DNA of 14,618 nucleotides from an uncultured Lachnospiraceae bacterium (GCA_902803625.1 CADCQV010000156.1:1-14618); one strand, 5' to 3'; positions 6,495-14,546 are shown, counted from the stretch's first letter. A program made the numbers and translations. Notes: generated by a model not told the origin, from the letters alone.

Positions 6495-8756
6495 ATGGAT
6501 ATAGACAGGGAACTGAATCCGGAACAGGCAAGGGCAGTGCGTCAGACCGAAGGCCCCGTACTGATCCTCGCGGGAGCCGGCAGCGGGAAAACAAGAACCA
6601 TAGTGTACAGAATGGCCTATCTTCTGACGGAAATGAAGGTGGCACCCTGGAATATCCTGGCAGTCACCTTTACAAATAAGGCTGCAAACGAGATGAAGGA
6701 GAGGATAAGGGAAATGGCAGGGGATGCGGCCGGACAGATGCTGGTCAGCACCTTCCATTCCGCCTGTGTCCGTATCCTCTATTCAAATGCGGGAAAGCTT
6801 GGCTATCCGGAGAAATTCGAGATCGCGGATACCACAGACCAGAAAAGCATAATAAAAAATGTTTATAAGAAGCTTCAGATCGACCCTAAAAAGCAGCCGG
6901 AGAAAATGACCTTGAATATCATTTCCGGAGCAAAGGATGAGCTTTTGAGCCCGGAGGATTTTGAAAGGGTAAATTACGGGGATCCCTATTTGGAAAGGGT
7001 GGCCGCGATCTACCGTGAATACCAGAAAACTCTTTTTTCAAACGGAATGATGGATTTTGATGATCTTATCATGAATACCGTCAGGCTTTTCAGGGAATTT
7101 CCGGAGGTCCTCGATCATTATCAGGAGCGCTTCAGGTATATCTCCGTGGATGAATACCAGGACACCAATACCTCCCAGTTCGAGCTTGTGAGGCTGCTGT
7201 CGGACAAATATAAAAATATCTGTGTGGTGGGGGATGACGACCAGTCGATCTATCGCTTCCGCGGTGCAAATATCTATAATATCCTTGACTTTGAAAAGCA
7301 TTTTCCGGGATGCTGTGTGGTGAAGCTCGAGGAAAACTACCGCTCCACAGAGAATATACTGAATGCTGCAAATGCCGTGATAAAGCATAACAGCGAAAGG
7401 AAATACAAGTCCCTGTGGACCGCCGGGGATAAGGGGGAAAGGATCAGGTTCCGTCAGCTTAGTGACCCCGCCGCTGAGGCCTCATTTATTGCGGATGAGA
7501 TCCGCCCAAAAAAGGAAAGGGGTGTACGCTCCTACGGGGACTTTGCCATTCTTACACGTACAAATATCCAGAGTAAGGAGCTGGAGGATGCCCTCAGGGT
7601 CAGGAGTATAGAATATGACGTTGTTAAGGGACTCCGATTCTGGGATACAAAGGTCATAAAGGATTTGACAAGCTACCTTCTGACCGTTGACAACGCCTTA
7701 AATGACATAAGGGTAATAAGGATAATAAACCTGCCGAAGCGGGGCATAGGTGATGCCAGCATCAATAAGATCTCCGTATTTGCCTCAGCAAACGGTATGA
7801 CCTTCTTTGACGCCCTTTCCCGTATCGAATACGTGGGCGGAGTGCCCGCAAAGGCAAAGGCTGCCATCAGGGATTTTTATGAGATGATCCTGCGTATACG
7901 GGCATCCTCAAAGAATATGGGTTTCAGCGGAACACTTAACCGCATCCTTGAGGAAACGGGATATATGGACTATCTCCTTATGGAGGCAGAGACCCCGGAA
8001 AGGTATAAGGAAGAGAAGGAGTATATAGAGAAGCTCCGGGAAACCCTTGATGCCTACGAGAATGAGACGGAGGAGCCCGATCTCACTGACTTTATGCGAC
8101 AGAACGGCCTCGAGGGGAGCAATCTTGATAAGGAGGGCGGAGACAGTAAGGACAAGGTTCTCATTATGACCATGCATAATGCCAAGGGACTGGAATTTCC
8201 CGAGGTCTATATGGCGGGAATGGAGGAAGGTCTTTTCCCCGGCTACGCAGCCATAAACAGTGAGGACCCTCTGGCAATAGAGGAGGAAAGACGTCTCTGC
8301 TATGTTGGGATAACCAGAGCAAAGGAAAGCCTTACCCTGACAGCAGCCAGAAGCCGTATGGCTAAGGGAGAGTGGAGATATGCTTCAGCCTCCAGATTTA
8401 TAAAAGAGATCCCGAAGGAGCTCCTTAATATGAGCACCACTCCGGAGGCTACCGAAAGAAAAGAGAAGATATTCCCCATAAACCGGGAGGAAGCGGAGCG
8501 GGCCTTTGAGAGAATACCTCCGGCATTCTCACCGGGCTTTAAGAAGCGTTCGATTGCAGCCATAAAAAAGGGCTCGGAAATAGAGAAGGTCCTTCCCTCA
8601 TATAAGGAGGGTGACAGGGTAATGCATTTCAAGCAGGGTGAGGGCACCGTTCTCTCCATCAGGGACGGCGGCCGGGACTATGAGGTAACCGTGGACTTTG
8701 ACAAAACCGGTGTCAGGAAGATGTTTGCGGGCTTTGCAAAGCTGAAAAAGCTCTGA
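6495..8756 (+). CDS. pcrA: ATP-dependent 3'-5' DNA helicase PcrA/UvrD
   Basis: A 753-residue superfamily 1A helicase that unwinds DNA in repair, removes RecA from DNA and clears stalled complexes. Helicase motifs in order: LNPEQARAV Q-motif (7-15), motif I AGAGSGKT (26-33), Ia TFTNKAANEM (58-67), II DEYQD (219-223), III VVGDDDQSIYRFRGA (244-258), IV ENYRSTENIL (280-289), V TMHNAKGLEFPEVY (559-572) and VI EEERRLCYVGITRAKE (596-611). The C-terminus (about 693-753, YKEGDRVMHFKQGEGTVLSI) is the Tudor-like domain that contacts RNA polymerase in PcrA/UvrD. The segment usually read as RxEIKD is here DTKVIKD (384-390), a mild divergence. AAAGGGA at 6481-6487 sits 7 nt before the ATG. Length is normal, and the gene is divergent from DUF1836 and convergent with glmS. 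Confidence 0.96.
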   Translation: MDIDRELNPEQARAVRQTEGPVLILAGAGSGKTRTIVYRMAYLLTEMKVAPWNILAVTFTNKAANEMKERIREMAGDAAGQMLVSTFHSACVRILYSNAGKLGYPEKFEIADTTDQKSIIKNVYKKLQIDPKKQPEKMTLNIISGAKDELLSPEDFERVNYGDPYLERVAAIYREYQKTLFSNGMMDFDDLIMNTVRLFREFPEVLDHYQERFRYISVDEYQDTNTSQFELVRLLSDKYKNICVVGDDDQSIYRFRGANIYNILDFEKHFPGCCVVKLEENYRSTENILNAANAVIKHNSERKYKSLWTAGDKGERIRFRQLSDPAAEASFIADEIRPKKERGVRSYGDFAILTRTNIQSKELEDALRVRSIEYDVVKGLRFWDTKVIKDLTSYLLTVDNALNDIRVIRIINLPKRGIGDASINKISVFASANGMTFFDALSRIEYVGGVPAKAKAAIRDFYEMILRIRASSKNMGFSGTLNRILEETGYMDYLLMEAETPERYKEEKEYIEKLRETLDAYENETEEPDLTDFMRQNGLEGSNLDKEGGDSKDKVLIMTMHNAKGLEFPEVYMAGMEEGLFPGYAAINSEDPLAIEEERRLCYVGITRAKESLTLTAARSRMAKGEWRYASASRFIKEIPKELLNMSTTPEATERKEKIFPINREEAERAFERIPPAFSPGFKKRSIAAIKKGSEIEKVLPSYKEGDRVMHFKQGEGTVLSIRDGGRDYEVTVDFDKTGVRKMFAGFAKLKKL

Positions 8757-8773
8757 GGCTTCCGGAAACACCC

Positions 8774-10600
8774 TTATTCCACGGTCACAACCTTTGCAAG
8801 ATTCCGGGGCTTATCCACATCAAAGCCCTTGTCGCTTGAAACATAGTAGGCAAGGAGCTGCAATGCAACAGAGGCCGGGAATACCATCAGCTCATCCGGA
8901 AGATTGGGCAGAACAAAGGTGTCAAATTCCCGGGTGGAGGACTGGATAAGATCAGCCTTTATGAAGAGGGCCACATCTGCGCCTCTTGACCTTACCTCCC
9001 GGATATTGGAGAGCTCCTTACTCATGATCCGCTCCTGCGTCACCAGGGCGACTACGGGAGTATTGTTGGTGATAAGTGCGATGGGACCATGCTTTAATTC
9101 ACCGGAGGCATAGGCTTCCGAATGGATATAGGATACCTCCTTCAATTTAAGGGATCCCTCCATCAGAATCGAATAATCAAGACCCCTTCCTATCATAAAG
9201 AGATCCTTTGCATCCAGCACACCTCTTGCGATAACGTGAACGGCATTTTTCTCATCAAGCACGCTGCTTACCACCTCGGGAACCCGCTTCAGATTCCTTA
9301 TGCATTCTCTTATCTCATCATCCGAAAGGACTCCCCGGATATGGGCCATCTTGTAGACTATGAGATAAAACAGGGCAAGCTGCGTGGTATAGGCCTTTGT
9401 GCTCGCAACAGCGATCTCCGGTCCCGCATTGGTATAAAGGACATAGTCACTCTCTCTTGCAATGGAGGAACCCTTGACGTTGATGATGGACAGGCTTTTT
9501 GCACCCTTTCTCCTGGCATACTTCAGGGCTTCCAGGGTATCTATAGTCTCGCCTGACTGTGAGACCGCGATAACAAGGGTCTTTTCATCGATCACGGGAT
9601 CTGAGTACATAAATTCGCTTGCAAGCTCCACATCTATATGCATATTCAGCCTGCTCTTCACCAGTGCCTGGAATACAAGACCTGCGTGCATGGCGGTTCC
9701 GCAGGCGATAACGCATATCCTTTCACACCCGGTAAATAGGGAGTCCGGGATATGGTCGGCTTCAAAATTCGGTATGCCGGCCCTCGTCCTTCCGGAAATG
9801 GTATCCCTTATGGCCTTCGGCTGCTCCATTATCTCCTTTTCCATATAGAAAGGATAGCCGTTCTTTTCGGCACTGTTCTTTTCCCAGTCCATGGTGAGAT
9901 ACTGAGGAGTTATCTCATTGTCGTTAAGATCCCACATGGTGACCTTGTCTTTTTTCAGCTCAACTATGGTATATTCCGGTACAACGAAATATCGGTCCGT
10001 AAATCTGCAGAGGGCGGTATTGTCCGATGCGAGCATGGCGCCCTCCTCCGAAAGCGTGGCGACTATGGGGCTTACATTCCTTATGGAATAAATAACGTCG
10101 GGGATATCCGAAAACATGATCACAAGGGCAAAGGTTCCCTTAAGCTTTTTCACAGCGTTTTTCACGGCCTTTTTTGCATCATGTCCCTTCTCATAAAAGT
10201 GGTCGAGAACAGCCGCTGCCACCTCTGTATCTGTTTCCGAGGTAAGAGCGGATGAAAGGTCAAATTCATCGATCAGATCCTTATAGTTTTCAATAATGCC
10301 GTTATGGACCAAGGTGACCTTTCCTGCACTGTGGGGGTGTGCGTTGGTATCACATACACCGCCGTGGGTCGCCCATCTGGTATGACCTATGCCGCAGGTG
10401 GAATCAATATCCTTAAACTCACATTTCTTTTCCAGGTCACGTACCCGTCCCGCGCATTTGTAGACGTCGGTCCTGTTTTTTTCACTGTTGCAGACAGCCA
10501 TCCCCGCACTGTCGTAACCCCGGTATTCAAGGGTGGTAAGTGCATCTATTATTATGGGTTTAACTTGTTTACTGCCTGTATATCCGATTATTCCGCACAT
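8774..10600 (-). CDS. glmS: Glutamine--fructose-6-phosphate aminotransferase (isomerizing)
   Basis: A 608-residue cytosolic enzyme making glucosamine-6-phosphate from fructose-6-phosphate and glutamine, the entry step to UDP-GlcNAc for peptidoglycan and glycopolymers. It begins MCGIIGYTG, so Cys2 becomes the N-terminal nucleophile. The glutaminase domain follows with RGYDSAG, HTRWATHG and NGIIENY. Two SIS sugar-isomerase domains come next: IACGTAMHAGLVFQ with VSQSGETIDTLEAL, then MIGRGLDYSILMEGSLKLKEVSYIHSEAY-type sequence with GELKHGPIALI. The end is the family's KPRNLAKVVTVE. Length matches GlmS. AAGGAG with 5 nt spacing precedes the ATG. The 145-bp upstream gap has no recognisable glmS ribozyme core; it carries a 27-bp tandem array instead. 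The gene may be read from the LCP-GT2 transcript upstream or from an unrecognised promoter. Confidence 0.97.
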   Translation of the reverse strand: MCGIIGYTGSKQVKPIIIDALTTLEYRGYDSAGMAVCNSEKNRTDVYKCAGRVRDLEKKCEFKDIDSTCGIGHTRWATHGGVCDTNAHPHSAGKVTLVHNGIIENYKDLIDEFDLSSALTSETDTEVAAAVLDHFYEKGHDAKKAVKNAVKKLKGTFALVIMFSDIPDVIYSIRNVSPIVATLSEEGAMLASDNTALCRFTDRYFVVPEYTIVELKKDKVTMWDLNDNEITPQYLTMDWEKNSAEKNGYPFYMEKEIMEQPKAIRDTISGRTRAGIPNFEADHIPDSLFTGCERICVIACGTAMHAGLVFQALVKSRLNMHIDVELASEFMYSDPVIDEKTLVIAVSQSGETIDTLEALKYARRKGAKSLSIINVKGSSIARESDYVLYTNAGPEIAVASTKAYTTQLALFYLIVYKMAHIRGVLSDDEIRECIRNLKRVPEVVSSVLDEKNAVHVIARGVLDAKDLFMIGRGLDYSILMEGSLKLKEVSYIHSEAYASGELKHGPIALITNNTPVVALVTQERIMSKELSNIREVRSRGADVALFIKADLIQSSTREFDTFVLPNLPDELMVFPASVALQLLAYYVSSDKGFDVDKPRNLAKVVTVE

Positions 10601-10623
10601 ATTGTCTCCTTATAATTGATCGT

Positions 10624-10723
10624 AATACTGATGGCGTAAGCCTATAATATCATCCTGAGGGCGTAAGCCTATTATGTCATCCTGATGGCTTAAGCCTTTT
10701 ATGTCATCCTGAGGGCGTAAGCC
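10624..10723. repeat. 27-bp tandem repeat array (three full copies plus a partial)
   Basis: Three directly repeated 27-bp units (10624-10650, 10651-10677, 10678-10704) and a partial fourth (10705-10723). Each contains CTGA(G/T)GGC(G/T)TAAGCC, a mini-hairpin GGC-GTAA-GCC on the + strand. Unit three has the perfect palindrome GGCTTAAGCC (10687-10696). The first unit is the most diverged. The array fills the glmS leader region. Confidence 0.85.
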
Positions 10724-10738
10724 CGAAGGATCTTTTTT
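10706..10738 (+). terminator. Terminator-like hairpin at the array end, facing away from glmS
   Basis: On the + strand ATCCT pairs with AGGAT and, inside, GGGC with GCCC, closing a GTAA tetraloop (GNRA type). The two helices are separated by GA opposite GA, able to form tandem sheared pairs. CTTTTTTC follows. This looks like a rho-independent terminator, but no + strand gene ends here; both neighbours are on the - strand. It would act on antisense transcription or is the intact parent unit of the repeat array. Confidence 0.55.
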
Positions 10739-10745
10739 CATTGTA

Positions 10746-11639
10746 TCATACAGACTGTTTTTTCGAAAACAGCGGTACCAGATATTTCCCCAGTAGAAAA
10801 CCCGAATATCTCGCCATACAGTGAATGACGAATACCGGGATGAGCCAGGGCTTTCTCCTTTTTATCAGGTGTGAGATACAGCCCTTTACGAGCTTTTTCC
10901 CTTCCCCCTCACTTTTTAGGTCCTTAAAAACCCCGGGGTGCAGTCCCTGGGATGCACCAAGAGTGATATTTCTCTTAAACTGCTGGACAAAAGTGTATTC
11001 GTGGGAGTGGATCACCTTTGCTTTCGAGGCATAATATATGCCGTATCCTTTTTTTACCACCTGATAGCCGTATATCATGTCCTCATTGAAGTCGGTCTTA
11101 ACGAAGCCTCCCATATCATTGAAGAGAGCCGCACGGTAGCAGGCACAGACATCGGAGCAGAAGATGGTCTTTATTCCGAGCTCCTTGAAATCCCTGCCGG
11201 TTTTCAGCCTGTCTCCGTCGGGATAATTGAAGCTCCGGTTATAGCGCTCTATTTCCCCGGCGTCCTTTGCCGGCAGCTGGCGTGCATAGGATACCGCAAC
11301 AAGCGGATTTTCCATAGGCTTCACTAGCTCCCGGGTAAGCCCGGTATCCAGGGGCACAGCATCCTGGGTCATAAAGATAATAAACTCCGCTTCCGAAAGG
11401 GCCGCGCCCAGATTTCTGGTCTCTCCGTGATTGAATTCCTTTTCGCTTATATTATAGATCTCGATTCCGGACAGCTTTTCAAGCTTATCGGAGAAAGGAA
11501 AAAAACTCTTCTCCGTATTAATGATGATTATCCTTCCCGGAGTCAGCGTCTGTTTTTTAAGCATTTGAATAAGCCGGAGGAATCTGTCATCCGGCTTATA
11601 GGTTAGTATCACAATATCTACGCTTGTGGTTTTTTCCAT
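10746..11639 (-). CDS. GT2 glycosyltransferase, rhamnosyltransferase-like
   Basis: A 297-residue GT2 enzyme. Domain features: VDIVILTYKPDDRFLRLIQM at the N-terminus, EFNHGETRNLGAAL at 68-81, the metal-site segment FMTQDAVP at 89-96, IFCSDVCACYRAALFNDMGGF at about 159-179, and FNEDMIYGYQVVKKGYGIYY with Glu186-Asp187 as probable base. This combination is typical of rhamnosyltransferases acting on wall or capsular polysaccharides. The C-terminal 45 residues are basic and hydrophobic, suggesting membrane contact. The ATG comes 5 nt after the stop of the LCP gene and has no Shine-Dalgarno, so translation is probably coupled to that gene. The pairing with an LCP protein suggests a role in a wall-attached glycopolymer. 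Donor sugar is uncertain. Confidence 0.88.
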   Translation of the reverse strand: MEKTTSVDIVILTYKPDDRFLRLIQMLKKQTLTPGRIIIINTEKSFFPFSDKLEKLSGIEIYNISEKEFNHGETRNLGAALSEAEFIIFMTQDAVPLDTGLTRELVKPMENPLVAVSYARQLPAKDAGEIERYNRSFNYPDGDRLKTGRDFKELGIKTIFCSDVCACYRAALFNDMGGFVKTDFNEDMIYGYQVVKKGYGIYYASKAKVIHSHEYTFVQQFKRNITLGASQGLHPGVFKDLKSEGEGKKLVKGCISHLIKRRKPWLIPVFVIHCMARYSGFLLGKYLVPLFSKKQSV

Positions 11640-11644
11640 ATGAT

Positions 11645-12739
11645 CTACAGACCGTTTTTCTGTCTGTCTGCCGCAATCTTTGCGCTGATATCCTTTACTG
11701 TGGAGGAAGGGGTGTACTCGGAATCCCCGAAAAGGAATTCATGGAATTCCACCACATTCTTCTCAAAGTCGTCGGCTACGACGGAGCTTCCTGCTTTACC
11801 CATATTTCCCGTGACTCTTTCAAAGGGGAAGCCGCTCTGCTCTCCTATGGAATAGGTGGCTACCCGTGATGCGTATTCCACCATTTCAGCCTTGGTAAAG
11901 CTGGTGCTGCAGAGGGGGAAGATGTCGTCAATAATGTCATCGAGCGTGGAGATATCGGAGGCCATGGCTTTTTCGGCCACCTGGGTAAGAACCGTTCTCT
12001 GCCTCTCGGCCCTCTTAAAGTCATCTCCCTTTGTGTATCTGATACGGCAGTAGGAGGTAGCCTGTAAGCCGTTTAAGGTCTGAAGCCCGGCATGATCTAT
12101 ATTGACAATATCACTCTGCTTGATACCGATGGCCTCTGCCGTTCCAATCTGGTAATCATTAAGGAAATGTATCTCTTCCTCGGAGATATCCACCTCCACT
12201 CCGCCCAGATCATCGATGGTATCAACCAGAGCCTTGAAGCCCACGGTCACATACTCGTCTATGTCCATATCCAGGTTCATATTGAGCATCTGTATGGCCT
12301 GCTCGGGACCTCCGTTGGAATAGGCGGAATTTGCCTTATTGTAGGTGTCATTACCAATATTCAGATAGGTGTCACGGAAGACAGAACAGAGCTTTACTTC
12401 TCCGGTCTGGTTATTTAAGGATGCCACCATTATCGTGTCGGTTCTGGCACCCTTGCCAAGATTTGTGTCCCTGGAGTCCACGCCGAAAAGGGCGATATTG
12501 GTGTAGCCGTCCATTCTCCAGTCATCATTTTCCACATCATCTATCTGCGCCTGTACTTCTTCGTTTACCTTGGCTTTTACCACGGATTCCTTATTTCCGG
12601 TATCCGCAAGATCCAGCCTGTAAACAACATACAGCGCGATCACAAGGAAAAGAACGATAAGGATTTCAAAAGCGAATATCACCCGCCTCATGGTGCGCTT
12701 CTTACGCTTTTTCCTTGATTTCCTGCTGTCTGAAGCCAT
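11645..12739 (-). CDS. LytR-CpsA-Psr (LCP) family cell-wall polymer ligase
   Basis: 364 residues from the ATG at 12739, chosen because AGAGGAA lies 5 nt upstream; an in-frame ATG at 12775 has no ribosome site. A very basic N-terminus (SRKSRKKRKKRTMRR) precedes one membrane helix (about 19-41), giving an extracellular catalytic domain. LCP hallmarks in order: NIALFGVDSRD, GKGARTDTIMVASLN, LCSVFRDTYLNI, YNKANSAYSNGGPEQAIQML, then IDDLGGVEVDI, LNGLQATSYCRIRYTKGDDFKRAERQR. The Asp and Arg residues that bind the polyprenyl pyrophosphate are present. Members transfer teichoic acid or capsule polymers from undecaprenyl carrier to peptidoglycan. The promoter is strong, and a GT2 gene follows 5 nt after the stop. 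The polymer attached here is unknown. Confidence 0.93.
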   Translation of the reverse strand: MASDSRKSRKKRKKRTMRRVIFAFEILIVLFLVIALYVVYRLDLADTGNKESVVKAKVNEEVQAQIDDVENDDWRMDGYTNIALFGVDSRDTNLGKGARTDTIMVASLNNQTGEVKLCSVFRDTYLNIGNDTYNKANSAYSNGGPEQAIQMLNMNLDMDIDEYVTVGFKALVDTIDDLGGVEVDISEEEIHFLNDYQIGTAEAIGIKQSDIVNIDHAGLQTLNGLQATSYCRIRYTKGDDFKRAERQRTVLTQVAEKAMASDISTLDDIIDDIFPLCSTSFTKAEMVEYASRVATYSIGEQSGFPFERVTGNMGKAGSSVVADDFEKNVVEFHEFLFGDSEYTPSSTVKDISAKIAADRQKNGL

Positions 12740-12744
12740 TTTAC

Positions 12745-12751
12745 TTCCTCT
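12745..12751 (-). promoter_or_regulatory. Shine-Dalgarno deciding the LCP start
   Basis: AGAGGAA on the - strand lies 5 nt before ATG 12739. The in-frame ATG at 12775 has AGACAGAAAA-like sequence upstream and no site, and lies only about 18 nt from the predicted transcript start. Confidence 0.7.
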
Positions 12752-12799
12752 GTACGGTACTATTACGGCTGACATTTTTCTGTCGGCTATAACTTATTG

Positions 12800-12828
12800 A
12801 ATATACCGCAAAGAGAAGAAAATGTCAA
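12800..12828 (-). promoter_or_regulatory. Strong sigma-A promoter of the LCP-GT2 operon
   Basis: Read on the - strand: TTGACA (12828-12823), 17 bp, TATATT (12805-12800). Perfect -35 and five of six at -10. Predicted transcript start near 12793, giving a leader of about 54 nt before the 12739 ATG. Confidence 0.85.
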
Positions 12829-12838
12829 AGTAAAAGAA

Positions 12839-12865
12839 GTGCCAGAGAGAATCTCCCTCTGACAC
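12839..12865 (-). terminator. Rho-independent terminator of the htrA gene
   Basis: On the - strand, starting 8 nt after the htrA stop, a 12-bp stem (GTGTCAGAGGGA with TCTCTCTGGCAC, two G-T wobbles) closes a 3-nt loop and is followed by TTCTTTTACTTT. The U-rich tail runs directly into the -35 of the LCP promoter, so termination and the next promoter are packed within about 40 bp. Confidence 0.75.
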
Positions 12866-12873
12866 TTATATTC

Positions 12874-14415
12874 TTACCAGATACTGTTAAAGAAGTCCTC
12901 CAGGGTGCCGTAGTAATAACTGTCAGGATCATCCGGGAGGTCGCCGTCCTGTGGCCCGGACGGACCGTAGTCGGGGCTTTCCGGGTTGCCGGGGTCGTCT
13001 GACGGGCTGCTTTCCGCTTCATTGCCGGTCATTGAGGACTGTCCTCCGAGAGTGACTTCGACAGTCCTTTCGGTGTAGCCGTAGTCATTTTCCACAGGCT
13101 CCTGGATCGTAACCTTTACCACATCTCCGATCCTGTAATACTGCATCAGTGACTGGAGCTGCGACATGGTCTGTATGCTCTGTCCGTCGAAGGAGGTTAT
13201 GATGGACTTCTCCCTTATGCCTGCCCTGTCAGCCGCCAGACCGGAGCCAACCTTTGAAATGTAGACACCGCGGGGCATATTGTACTGCTCGGATATCTGT
13301 GCAGTCACATCCACGCCCGAGATGCCGAGGAAGCCGCGTTCTTCATCCGAAGCCCTGGTCTTTGTGGACTGGTTCATAAGGCTGTCGATAATGTCCTTTG
13401 CATCCGAAATGGGGATGGCATATCCCATACCTTCGATGGCGCTGCTTGAAAGCTTGGCCTCGTTGATGCCGATCACATTGCCGTTAATGTCAAGGAGGGC
13501 TCCGCCGGAATTACCCGGATTTATGGCCGCATCCGTCTGTATCATTTTATGGGTGCCGTTTGAGAGGGTAAGCTCTCTGTTTACCGCACTTATCACACCT
13601 GTTGTGACCGACTGCCCGTATCCTAAGGAGTTTCCTATGGCGATGGCGGTCTGTCCTACCTTTAGGCTGTCGGAATCACCAAGGGAGGCAACCTTTATCT
13701 GTCCTGAGGTTTCTTCGGAGAGCTCGGACTTATTTACCGCAATGACCGCAAGGTCGGCACTTTCATCCTCGCCCTTTACGTTGGCATCCGCCTCGCTTCC
13801 GTCGATGAACTGCACCTTCAGGGAATCTGCATCATCGACCACATGCTGGTTTGTGGCTATGAGAAGCTCATCCCCGTTATCACCGACGATTATCCCGGAG
13901 CCTGCGGCTTCGGACTGTGAACGGTACTGCTGTCCGAAAATATCCTGGGCAGTCTGCACATAATTATTTGTGATGGAAACCACTGCCGGCATAACGTTCT
14001 CCGCTACATCAGACACATCCAGGGCTCCGGTTGAGGTGACGCTGCCTGCCGTTACCGTTACTGCCGGGATGACACCCTTGTCCAGCGTGGTATTTGCGCT
14101 GACAGCCGGAACCGGGGTTTTGGAATCCCCTGAGGTCCCTTTATCTTCCGGGGCAGCGGCCGGAGTGGTTTCAACACGCTCTGCGGAAGTGCTTCCGGTT
14201 CCTGTCAGTAATCCGGCCACATAGAGTCCGGCTCCGGCAAAGGCTCCGAAGAGAAGTCCCAGGGCAATTGCAGCCAGAGCCTTTTTCCAGAATCCGGGTT
14301 TATTGTCCCCGCTGTTTCCCGGTACATCCGGGATATGGCTGTTCATATTGTTCATATTGTTCATACCGTTATTAAATCTGTAGTCATTGTATCCTCTTCC
14401 GTTGTCTTCATACAT
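12874..14415 (-). CDS. htrA: HtrA/DegP-type membrane-anchored serine protease
   Basis: A 513-residue envelope protease and quality-control factor that degrades misfolded proteins outside the membrane. A cytosolic N-terminus (about 1-42, Asn/Met rich, NNMNNMNN) precedes one membrane helix (about 45-70) and a low-complexity linker to about 130. The trypsin-like domain follows with the triad His191 (IATNQHVVDDAD), Asp221 (SADLAVI) and Ser303 (NPGNSGGALLD), then one PDZ domain at about 358-458 (GFLGISG, GVYISKVGSGLAADRAGI). It ends with an acidic, Pro-rich tail (462-500) and an aromatic terminus YYYGTLEDFFNSIW. Such a tail is not part of the standard HtrA layout known to me. AGAGGG lies 8 nt before the ATG. 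It has its own terminator, and upstream octamer repeats suggest secretion-stress control. Confidence 0.95.
   Translation of the reverse strand: MYEDNGRGYNDYRFNNGMNNMNNMNSHIPDVPGNSGDNKPGFWKKALAAIALGLLFGAFAGAGLYVAGLLTGTGSTSAERVETTPAAAPEDKGTSGDSKTPVPAVSANTTLDKGVIPAVTVTAGSVTSTGALDVSDVAENVMPAVVSITNNYVQTAQDIFGQQYRSQSEAAGSGIIVGDNGDELLIATNQHVVDDADSLKVQFIDGSEADANVKGEDESADLAVIAVNKSELSEETSGQIKVASLGDSDSLKVGQTAIAIGNSLGYGQSVTTGVISAVNRELTLSNGTHKMIQTDAAINPGNSGGALLDINGNVIGINEAKLSSSAIEGMGYAIPISDAKDIIDSLMNQSTKTRASDEERGFLGISGVDVTAQISEQYNMPRGVYISKVGSGLAADRAGIREKSIITSFDGQSIQTMSQLQSLMQYYRIGDVVKVTIQEPVENDYGYTERTVEVTLGGQSSMTGNEAESSPSDDPGNPESPDYGPSGPQDGDLPDDPDSYYYGTLEDFFNSIW
14341..14367 (-). repeat. 9-bp microsatellite in htrA encoding MNN repeats
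   Basis: GTTCATATT is repeated twice in full plus GTTCATACC on the + strand, coding NNMNNMNNM in the cytosolic N-terminus of HtrA. In-frame gain or loss of units would only change the length of the linker. Confidence 0.7.
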
Positions 14416-14467
14416 AATCAGGACCCTCTTTCATATAATAAATTAAGAAATATCTCCGTTCATCATT

Positions 14468-14484
14468 CGGAGCCGGTGGCTCTG
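14468..14484 (-). other. Hairpin in the probable htrA leader
   Basis: CGGAGCC (14468-14474) and GGCTCTG (14478-14484) form a 7-bp stem, one G-T wobble, with a GGT loop (ACC on the - strand RNA). It is about 53 nt upstream of the htrA ATG. There is no U-run after it on the - strand, so it is a possible leader structure rather than a terminator. Confidence 0.45.
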
Positions 14485-14517
14485 AAAAGATGCGTTTTTG
14501 TATATTTTGCTTTACGG

Positions 14518-14546
14518 GTTTTATGATAAGCTTTAGTTGTGTTCAA
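14518..14546 (-). promoter_or_regulatory. Candidate htrA promoter
   Basis: On the - strand TTGAAC (14546-14541), 17 bp, TAAAAC (14523-14518). Both hexamers match four of six positions. It is favoured because the TTGTGTTC repeats overlap its -35 and the octamer pair lies just upstream, the arrangement expected of an activated promoter. The leader would be about 95 nt. Confidence 0.35.

Noticed and set aside
8745..8765. Possible glmS terminator (AAGC/GCTT with a T-run on the - strand)
   Set aside because: Only four Watson-Crick pairs with a 6-nt loop, inside the pcrA end; too weak to annotate.
10624..10723. 27-bp array as a CRISPR array
   Set aside because: The units abut without unique spacers, and there are no cas genes.
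10755..10772. CTGTTTT-TTCG-AAAACAG hairpin near the end of the GT2 gene as a terminator
   Set aside because: It lies within the coding region, is AT-rich, and has no T-run after it on the gene's strand.
12740..12775. Upstream ATG extension of the LCP protein
   Set aside because: No Shine-Dalgarno at 12775, whereas AGAGGAA precedes 12739.
13280..13963. Long open frame (227 codons) opposite htrA, and similar ones opposite glmS at 9122-9556 and 9752-10255
   Set aside because: These are antisense shadows of strong genes; no domain signature, no ribosome site, and composition mirrors the sense codons.
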